In this document: positions 55,842 through 64,000 of the stretch, piece after piece
Position numbering within the stretch: position 1 is the first letter of the stretch
Layout of the letters: each line of letters opens with the position of its first letter
Source: Atriophallophorus winterbourni
Taxonomy: Eukaryota > Platyhelminthes > Trematoda > Plagiorchiida > Microphallidae
Direction of reading: 5' to 3'
DNA length: 64,000 nt
NCBI GenBank assembly: GCA_013407085.1
Contig: JACCGJ010000630.1
Location: forward strand, 1 to 64,000
The notes under the pieces: generated by a model
What the model was told of the DNA's origin: nothing
Databases searched by the model: none
Seen by the model: only the letters and a program-made list of their open reading frames with translations
Program-made: the position numbers and the translations under genes

Positions 55842-58800
55842 ACTGGACCTTAACGTGGTGCGATGGTTTGTTTACCTCTATGACCCATTGAGCTATGCTG
55901 GGTGGTGCTCTCGGGGCACCTTCAAAGTCACTCATACCAGGAAGGTCAACGGATATAGGTCAGACGAACACGGTCTCAACCCAAACTGCTGCCTTGTGGG
56001 TCAGGCTTTTTAACCAAAGGCTTTGGTCGGGAACCCTAATTGTTCTCGTGTCTAGGCATGGGCGACCTAGCAGTATCCCAGCCCGCATGCAACCCTAACT
56101 GCAAAACGCAACTCCATAGTGCAATGTCCGTCGCGCACGATAAACAGAGTCGCCTTGCCTGCTGCATACAGCAGGGCGGTTAGCGAAAACAAGCTACTGC
56201 TGGCCCTACTCTTCAAACTTTTCTAACCCTTCCCCTCCCCCATCCACTATTAACAACTCTCCGTCTGTCAATCCCAGCCTTGGAAAAGACCACACTGAAC
56301 ATGTTGGAGCATCCTCTGTTCGCGTACCTACAGATCAATTCCTGAAACCACAGACCTAAGTTCACATCGCATCTATGAATGTCAGAACACTTAGACTGAT
56401 AGGCCAGCAAGCTGCACTCGCTCGTACCTTAGATAGTCTAACTATTGATGTCTGCTGTGTATCGGAAACGCGCTTATATGATCTGTCTATAATTACTGAA
56501 CTTACTTCCCCAAACCTTTCGACTCTTCACTTTTTGCGCTGCTCCGGTGATCCTGTAGCTGCCATTTCATGACAGGCGGATGTTGATAGTGCAGAATTCA
56601 CGTGCTGAATCCTGTCTAATCGATTGGATTCGTTTCAATAGCAGGATGTGCGCTGTTAGACTAGCCACTAATATTAGACGAAACTCAAAATCCTCTAATC
56701 AGACATGCTTGTTTATAGTAGCCCCGACTAACACCAATTCCGACGACGAGAGGAACGTTTTCTACGACTATCTATGTGCTCTTTTGCGACGTGCAAAAGC
56801 TCCGATATTGTTGTCTTATCGGAAAATACGGATGCAAGACTGGGTCGCTTAGATACATCTGAATCACAATGAAGTGGTATGTTTGGTTTTGAAGGCCAAC
56901 GCACAGATAATGGTGAACGGTTTATACAATTCTGTGCAAAATCTCGATTATTCATTAGCAGCACTTCCTTTCGCCGTAAAAGATTTCAATGTGCCACGGC
57001 GCTTGGCTGATGGAAGTCAATTTTCGGTCCAAATCGACCATATCGCCATAATTGCTCGCTGGATAGGTTGCATTGAGGACTGCCGCTCTTTTTGGAATAC
57101 CTGCATCGATTCAGATCATGCTCTTGTGTGGTGTAGCTTCTCGTTAAAGTTTTCCAGTACGAATCCTTCGAATAGGAAACGCATTGCGACGGAAAAATTC
57201 TCGCAGCCTGCAGTTCAAGAAATTTACAGGACTACCTTACTAACTCACTCCCTGTTGCCGATTAAAGGTGGAACAAGATAGCAGAAATCATGCTGCTCGC
57301 CGCAATATCAGCCTGTAAGACTACACAATCAACCCCACAGTCTCACTTGATTTCACAGCGCTCTATAGAAATTCTTCATCAGCGACGCCAAATATCTCGT
57401 GATCCTGGACGCCGTACAGAGCGTAGACGCGTAAGATATGTACTTAAACGGAGATTAAGACTTGACAGATCAAAGTGGTGGCTATATAAGGCCGAACAAA
57501 TGGAAATAGCAAATATTGCTGGTGACGTGCGAAAACTCTTCCAACTTATTCGATCGACGATTCATACGAAAAAAGGAGTGAGTGAGACTATCGCTGACAT
57601 AGACGGTAATCTTATCACTAACAAGAATCGCCTCCTCTCACGCTGGGCCGAACATTTTTAAAAACAGTTCAGCTGGTCGCCTGCAACAGAATCATTCCCT
57701 CACTTGAAGCAGTGTGATCCTTGGCCTGTTAGCGTAGATCCCCCTAATGATTTAGAAATTAAAGCATGTATCGAATCCATGAAACGATTCAAATCTGCTG
57801 GCCCCGATGAAATAACGCCTGTTTTGTTCAAAGAAGGTGGCCAGGTCCTAATCAGCACATTAGGCGATCTGCGCCGTGAAGTGTGGTTGTCAGAATCCTT
57901 CCCTCAGATTTGGTGAGAATCGATTATCATACCTATATTTAAAAAAGTTGTGCGAAGCTCATGCTCTAATCACCGTGGGATAAGTCTCACTCCCATCATT
58001 ACGATATTATTAGCGTCCATATGCCTTCGAAGATTAACATCGCATAGGGAATCACAGATCCGAGAGCAGCAAGCTGGTTTCCGACCTGGCAGAGGCTGTG
58101 TCGACCACATTTTTACTCTTCGACGGATCTTAGAACTGCGGCACACTTATCGCCAGCCGTCAATAGCCATCTTTTTAGACTTCAAAGGAGCATTTGATTC
58201 AGTCGATCAAAATGTTCTGTTTAACACCTTGCTATGCAAAGGGGTTCCGAAAAAGTATGTCAACATACTACATGCACTTTATGTTCATGCATCCGGATGC
58301 GTTAGGGTTTAAAACGGTCTCTCACCCAAATTCCCCACCACAAGTGGCGTCCGACAAGGATGTCCGATTTCTCCGTTTCTGTTCAATTTTGTAATTGATG
58401 CCATCATGCAATTATGCAACGAATGAGCCCCAGCTTTTGGAGTTCACATAATGCCAGGTGATAAGCTTCTCGACTTGGACTATGCTGATGATATAGTTCT
58501 GCTCTTTGACTCGTACACAGACGCACAGGCAATACTGAACAAGCTGGCTAGTAATGTACCGCATTTGGAGTTCGTTTTGCAGTATCCTGCTGCAGGACAT
58601 CGACTTATCAAACAATACTTTATTACTTGATAATCATGGGCTTGAAATTGTAGATTGTTTTACGTATCTCGGTAGTTGTATAAATAATTCTGCATCGTTA
58701 GATGACGAGGTCTCGCCACACATTTCTAAAGCGACCGTAGCATTCCGCAGCCTAGGTCACCTCTGGCGTCAGAAAGGACTGTATCGGCTACTTAAGTGTA

Positions 58801-59575
58801 CAGTCAACAAAACGAAATTTCGGACTGTATTACTGTATGGGTGCGAATCTTGGACCTCGCGTAAAGAACACATTCATCATCAACAAGTATTTGACAACCG
58901 ATGTCTCCGCAACATTCTAGGAGTTAGCTGTTACAATCACATACGCACCGATGCTCTCCGAAATAAGTTGTTCGGTAGTAATGTTGATTTAGAGAAGCAG
59001 ATCAACCTGCATAAGTTACGCTAGTTGGGTCACGTTTTACAGATGCCAGATCACCGACTCCCGACACCGAATCTCGTGGTGGCCAAACCGTCACATGGCA
59101 TATGCGGCTAAAACCCCTACTAGTAACCTTTCCAAAGTCGGCGCAGCACGTCTTCCAGGTTGGGATCCCCGCGATCAGATACCACAATGGTTAGTTACGC
59201 TTCAGGATATGTTCCGAAACCGTGTTCAATGGCGGTCTTACACTAAACACCCTGGGGTGTTTGCTTAACCTTGTATGTTGCCAAGCGGAGTGACGAGAAA
59301 AGCTTGTTATGATGCATGACAGTGAAAGCCGCAAGGAATCTGCCATGTTGATGTCGCTCTACTCGTTCATGAAATTTGTTTGAATGCATGTGCCATTCGA
59401 GGCTCCTCATCCCAGTTTGTTTGTGCTTACTCTTCTATAGAACCCGTGGCTACTTAAGTCCCACCCTTTCCCGTATTTTACGGTTTTTCTTTCTTCATGG
59501 TTTTGTGGCAGTTAAACACTCGGTACATGCTACCGGTGTAGAGCTGTCTCCGTTGACGATGCCACACTAATAAAG
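55842..59575 (+). mobile_element. RTE-A LINE copy 2, nearly full length (5' leader, EN, RT, 3' UTR)
   Basis: About 3.7 kb. The leader (55842-56370) shares blocks with 45690-46145. Endonuclease starts at 56375 with MNVRTLRLIGQQAALARTLD and IDVCCVSETRL. It continues with FIVAPTNTNSDDERNVFYDY and QFSVQIDHIAIIARWIGCIE, then CIDSDHALVW; the GD.N motif is damaged. RT: KKGVSETIADIDGNLITNKN, FRPGRGCVDHIFTLRRILEL, IAIFLDFKGAFDSVDQNVLF, GVRQGCPISPFLFNFVIDAI and LDYADDIVLLFDSYTDAQAI. C-terminal: FTYLGSCINNSASLDDEV and LLYGCESWTS. At least six stops or frameshifts break the frame (for example near 57660, 57916, 58312 and 59024). The 3' UTR ends near 59575. Confidence 0.93.
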
Positions 59576-61094
59576 TGGTCTGTTTTGTCTTGATATCCTC
59601 TTAAGTAGGTTTGCTTGCTTCTGCAAATGCATGACATTTCGTCAATCGTCTTTCGTATCCGAGATACTTTAACTGTCCACATTTTGCACGCGCGTATCAA
59701 GGAAAATATCTGGGTCCAGTTCTCCATCCTACCCTTTGTGTCATAGGTCACCTTTGAAGGGAAATCTCTTTTTCCTCCTATTATCTCTCTAGCATTGCTG
59801 ATGCTTAATCGCCATGAAAATATTAGAAACGGCGCAAGAGAACTAAATGTCTTGTGGATCTATAAAGGAGTAGGTGTAGGCAGGTTGGAAGACTTAACAC
59901 CACTGTATTGAGCGTCGAACCTGATTGTGAAACCATTTTGAAATTAGGCTAGAGAATCCAAGCTATTTTGGCGAAGTGAAGTCTTGCTTCTGTTTAACAA
60001 TCTCACTTGTGAACATATTAATTGTGGTGTTTGTTTCCTTTTTGCTTGTGTTACTTATAGTACTGGGTTAGCGACAATTAATGACCTTGAGTGAACTTGC
60101 ATTTTCATGGAAGGAGAATTTAACACTGCCTATGGTAACATTCGGATTGCTGTATGGTAGATTCTTTCTGTCTCAAGCAACTCTTGCGCCGTAAAAATGG
60201 CCCCAGTCGAGAACACCTTACCTTTTGATCATACAAAATATTGTAAAGGGGAATTGTTCTCGTTGTCAAAGGTTCACTCAATGTTTCTATCATATAGCAA
60301 GCACATACATGGAACCTGCAACTGTTTGAGTAGCGTACACCATTTCGGCACCTCTGTCTACTGTGAAAACGATTTGTGGTTAATGAAAATCTGTTACACG
60401 CGAGTATACGTTCAAAAATATACCCCTTTACATTTTCCCTCGCTTCGAATGCTGTTCATTTTGGTGTCGCTAGCCAAAGAGGTGAAACCGGATGAATTTC
60501 CAAACGATACCATCATTCGATTAACTTGAATCTAGTGGAAAGGGCGTTAAATGCCCTTGCAATACCCAGTCCTGTTCAGACTAGTCACATGTATTCGAGA
60601 GAGAGAGAGTACATGTCGACCTACTGGAAATCGGGTGACATTCACAGTAATTTGCTGCTTAATTCTCACTGTTATACATAAGTACAAACAGTTTTATAAG
60701 CAAGCTTTAAGGTTTAAATCTGTTTGGCATTAACAAATTTAAGCCATTATTAACGAGTCCTGTTCGAAAGGTAAGGTCTGCACAATTAATTTCGAATAGC
60801 AACGCGCACAGACCGCTACATGCATTAGCTTAGGCGAGCCGATTCAACCTGGAATTAATGCTTTTCTGATGACGGTTGTTTGAATTCTCTTTGTCCACTC
60901 AAATTTAGACAAGGGTATAGTGCTCCTTGGTTTTGAATTTCTAACCAACCATGTGCTGATTAAATTTTGTAATGCTGAAATCCGAACTTGTAACAATATA
61001 GGATTTTACGGTTGTATACACTCACGTAAACGGGTTGTTCTTGCAAAAAATACTATATACCGATGAAACGGTTTCATGGTCTTTATTTAATTAC
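59576..61094. other. Unassigned DNA
   Basis: A 110-codon ORF at 60197-60529 (starting MAPVENTLPFDHTKYCKGEL) has no recognised motif; chance or relic. A short (GA)n lies at 60597-60608. Confidence 0.35.
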
Positions 61095-61615
61095 GATTTC
61101 CGTCACATCTTGAATATGTCGTGGATGGACTTATTAACGCACACAGAAATTGATTCTAAAGCTGGTCTATATGTTCTCTTGTCTACGTCGGTACCGTTAA
61201 CTCTTGCTGAGTTGTGTAAAAATTGGAAATGTTTTTGTTCCCATTGTTGTACTCTCTGGCGAGTTAAAATTAGGAAGTCAACCTTTAATCTGGCCATAAT
61301 AACGGAAATATGAACGCTTTTGATCCGATGAGTTAGGAGCACCTTGCTTTTGATCGCTTACTTTGGAGGCACAGTGTGTAGCGTCATCTTTGAGCTGGTA
61401 AAGACCCAAATACTGCTCTCATTTGCTGAATGTAGATCAGGCCGAGAGCTTGCAACTGCCGCCCAACCTACCGTTGTGAAAGCTGCGGGAGAGATTATTC
61501 CTCTCACATTCCATTGTGTAACTTTTTAAAGCGTGGTATGATTGTTCGGTTGCGATAAATTTTTCTGGGCGACATTGACCAGAGGAGGCCAACAACACTA
61601 ATGCTAAATGAGTCA
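61095..61615 (+). mobile_element. RTE-B LINE C-terminal end and 3' UTR
   Basis: RHILNMSWMDLLTHTEIDSK, AGLY matches NISWMDKVTNAEAFSKAGLQ of the 18.6-kb copy. Then GGAGGCACAGTGTGTAGCGTC, GAATGTAGATCAGGCCG, GCGGGAGAGATTATTCCTCTC and GAGGAGGCCAACAACAC match its tail. Internally deleted. Confidence 0.8.
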
Positions 61616-63284
61616 ACACGGACTTCATAACTAATCTTTCTGCACTTCAATACTGGTGAAATGTCAAGAATGTAAACAGGATAACTCCTGTGCTATTTGA
61701 TAAGTGCACAGTCCCAGTTTCTGTATGCCAATGTGTTTCATTCAAACTAGCACCGCCACCCAACCAGATACAGTGGGTGTTATCGGGTCGTTTCTAAAAG
61801 ACTATCAATAGGTCCAAATTTAGTACCGCTCTATTTTCCTAATATTGGTTGTCATCAATTATACTACCGGATCAAACCATGTTTTACAATCGTTTGTCTC
61901 TTTGAATTCGTGAGTAAACCTTCCTATCCTTTTCCACAATGTTTAAGCTCATCCGTGATGACAGCTGGAATCTTTGTATATGTAACACATCCAGGCTGTT
62001 TTTCTTCATGTTGCTCCTGGAAAATAGATTTACAGTTCCTTTGATAACTTCAGTCATATCAATCCAGCTGAATCCAACTATTCGTTTTGTTGTTGCATGG
62101 TTCCAATTTTATTTTATAGTTTTTGGGTGCAGTCAGTCAGTTTAGTGAATTAACATTGCCTTGCAATTGCTGTGCTTTGTTTTCATTTATGTGGTTATCA
62201 ATTTTAAAACTAAACTCCATCAAAGCCTACAAAAATAAATGCTGTGTCGACCCATCTATCATTGATTGGTTTCGCTGTCTTCTATCCATTTCTTGCGAAA
62301 TGATTTTGTTGTAGCAATTATTATTTGAAGCCGCTGTTAAGTGAATTGTTTCCATCAAAATTTGAATGTCGAACAGAAAGTGGATTGACTCTTTTGCGGG
62401 GTACTTACACTCCGCTACCATTTAAGTAACGTTAGTTTGTATATGATATGAGCACTTCAAAAGCAAAGAAATCGGTTATTTTTGAGTGAATGAGTTCAAT
62501 CACTATTTTTCACTTCATTGATTACTCAGAAATTCAAAACGGGACACATCAACACTTCAACTCACCGAAAGATCTTTTTGATGAGATACCAACCCAAAAA
62601 GACTCGATTGAATTTCTCATCTTACTCCAAAACTGAAGCTAAGAACTTGCCCATTGGACCTCTAGCGTCTGTGCAACTTAGGCGATTTTGGTTTGGCAGA
62701 AATCACATTGCTGTCGAAACCCGACGAAGTTAACCGACTGCTTGTTGCGGGATACGCACAGAATAAGAAGACGTGTCAGATCGAAAAATCAAACGTTATA
62801 CTTGATTGTACACTATTTTCATTCCCTATCACTATCCTGTATGAATGATTGAATTATAGTTTACCATTGAAGATTTGTAGTACACGGAAGTCAGTAGACA
62901 GAATTGCCGTATTATTCTCGCGTTTTGCACTATTCTAATTGTCATGCATTTGGGGAGACCAAATCGTTCCCGCATCGACCGACGGACTTGCACTTTACGT
63001 TTTGCTGGATACATCCATCCTTCGTTGATTCTCAGTAGTTCGATTACAATGCTCATGCGAGGATTACTAGACGACTTTCTCGGTTGATTCTCATGTACTT
63101 TTGTGTTAGAAAAATTTCGATTGCAGTCATCTTGCGAATCGAATGGTTCGAGACTAATTTTGCAGTAGCGAAACACACCCCCGTAAATACCAACGCTGCT
63201 ACAAAGAAACTTCAACAACCAAAAAACTGCACAAAAGCTGCCTGGACGAGAGGACTCCTCTCAGTGGGGCTCATGACGCGTGCT
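61616..63284. other. Unassigned AT-rich DNA
   Basis: No confident gene. The minus ORF of 128 codons (63218-62832) shows no family motif. Confidence 0.35.
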
Positions 63285-64000
63285 GTTTTGGAAGCCTCGG
63301 AAGCCAACTCGCCGATACTTCTCACAACCAAGGCAAGACCCGGATAGGGACCTGGAACATCAGAACCCTATAGAGCGGGAAATTAGCACAGAGCCAAAGA
63401 GTGGAAAGTTAACACATCAAAGTTCTGGGCCTATGTGGAGCTCGATGGAATGGGGATCGGTCGGAACCGACTACTTCTGGGTAAAACCATCATCTAATTC
63501 CGGACATGAAATATGAATCATGGCCCACTCAATGTAGTGTGCAAATATGTTAGCGCCCGAGGCTAAAGAAGGCTAAGGCAGGGAACCTGTCTCACCCAGA
63601 CTTTGACAGCCAGGTTCACTCCAAGGGAAGGCAGATCATCCACCATCCATCCTGTTATGCGCCAACAAACACGAGCCCCAGAGAGGAGAAGGAAGATGTC
63701 TAACAACTCCTTTAACAGGGCCCTTTATAGACCCGGACTCCGCGCAGAGACATGAAGATCGTCCCTGGGCGACTTGAACGCTAAGGTCGGTGAATGCAAC
63801 ACAGGCAGGGAACTCATCTGGGCAGACACTGCGTGGGTACCTGCACCGAAACGGAGACCTGGGTGACAGACTTTTGTTCGTTCATGACTTATAATAGGTG
63901 GCACCATTTACCCTCACAAAGGTCCACAAACTACTTGACTTCACACGATGGGAAGACGAAATCAGATAGATCACTTCACCATAGACAGAAAGTGAAGGCG
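63285..64000 (+). mobile_element. RTE/BovB-like LINE endonuclease, runs off the window
   Basis: RIGTWNIRTL opens an APE-type endonuclease. Across shifting frames it continues with VLGLCGARWNG (the catalytic E.RW motif, with E changed to G), YAPTNTSPREEKEDV, DMKIVPGRLER in the GD.NAK region, and SDRSLHHRQK near the IDH...I.RK motif. The order and spacing fit an RTE/BovB endonuclease. It is GC-richer than the preceding DNA. Decayed, with the RT expected beyond 64000. Confidence 0.82.

Noticed and set aside
60197..60529. Possible small gene of 110 codons
   Set aside because: No motif, no clear splice sites, no partner; indistinguishable from a chance ORF.
63084..63347. ORF bridging into the terminal endonuclease region
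   Set aside because: The frame differs from the endonuclease motifs, so it is a shadow.

Overview
This is a eukaryotic nuclear window. The genes are split by introns, and most of the DNA is decayed non-LTR retrotransposons and SINE-like repeats. Four things point to a flatworm, most likely a digenean trematode: (i) tiny introns of 30-42 nt next to ordinary long ones, (ii) abundant RTE-like and CR1/jockey-like LINEs plus a Penelope-like relic, (iii) a short retroposon with a tRNA-like head and a hammerhead ribozyme, reminiscent of the schistosome Sm-alpha family, and (iv) divergent but clear orthologues of conserved eukaryotic genes. The species is an inference; I cannot name it.

Three host genes are supported, all on the plus strand. 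SLC35A-type UDP-sugar transporter: 5619-8548, three coding exons. TSR3, the 18S rRNA aminocarboxypropyltransferase: about 45190-47326, four or five exons, first exon not found. METTL6-type tRNA m3C methyltransferase: 49260-55638, four exons, first exon not found. TSR3 and METTL6 lie about 1.9 kb apart in the same orientation, and both act on structural RNAs.

Layout. 1-2.4 kb: RTE-A LINE, entering from the left. 2.5-5.2 kb: CR1-like fragments and SINE-2. 5.6-8.5 kb: SLC35A. 9.5-13.5 kb: repeats, including an inverted pair of hammerhead retroposons at 11.48-11.85 kb. 13.6-20.35 kb: CR1-like, RTE-A and RTE-B fragments in both orientations. 20.35-25.9 kb: mostly unrecognised DNA, a third decayed ribozyme retroposon, a Penelope-like relic with repeated ends, and an AT microsatellite. 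25.96-43.9 kb: a LINE graveyard with four CR1-like copies, one nested insertion with a 58-bp target duplication, and an inverted pair of tRNA-headed SINEs. 44.7-55.6 kb: TSR3 and METTL6, their introns full of SINE-2, SINE-3 and RTE 5' leader pieces. 55.84-59.58 kb: a nearly full-length RTE-A copy. 61.1-61.6 kb: RTE-B tail. 63.3-64 kb: an RTE/BovB-like endonuclease that runs off the window.

Family names (RTE-A, RTE-B, CR1-C1/C2/C3, SINE-2, SINE-3, SINE-HH, repeat X, repeat Y) are local labels, not database names. All identities come from reading motifs and comparing copies within the window. LINE and SINE ends are approximate (usually within 10-50 bp) unless a target duplication fixes them.
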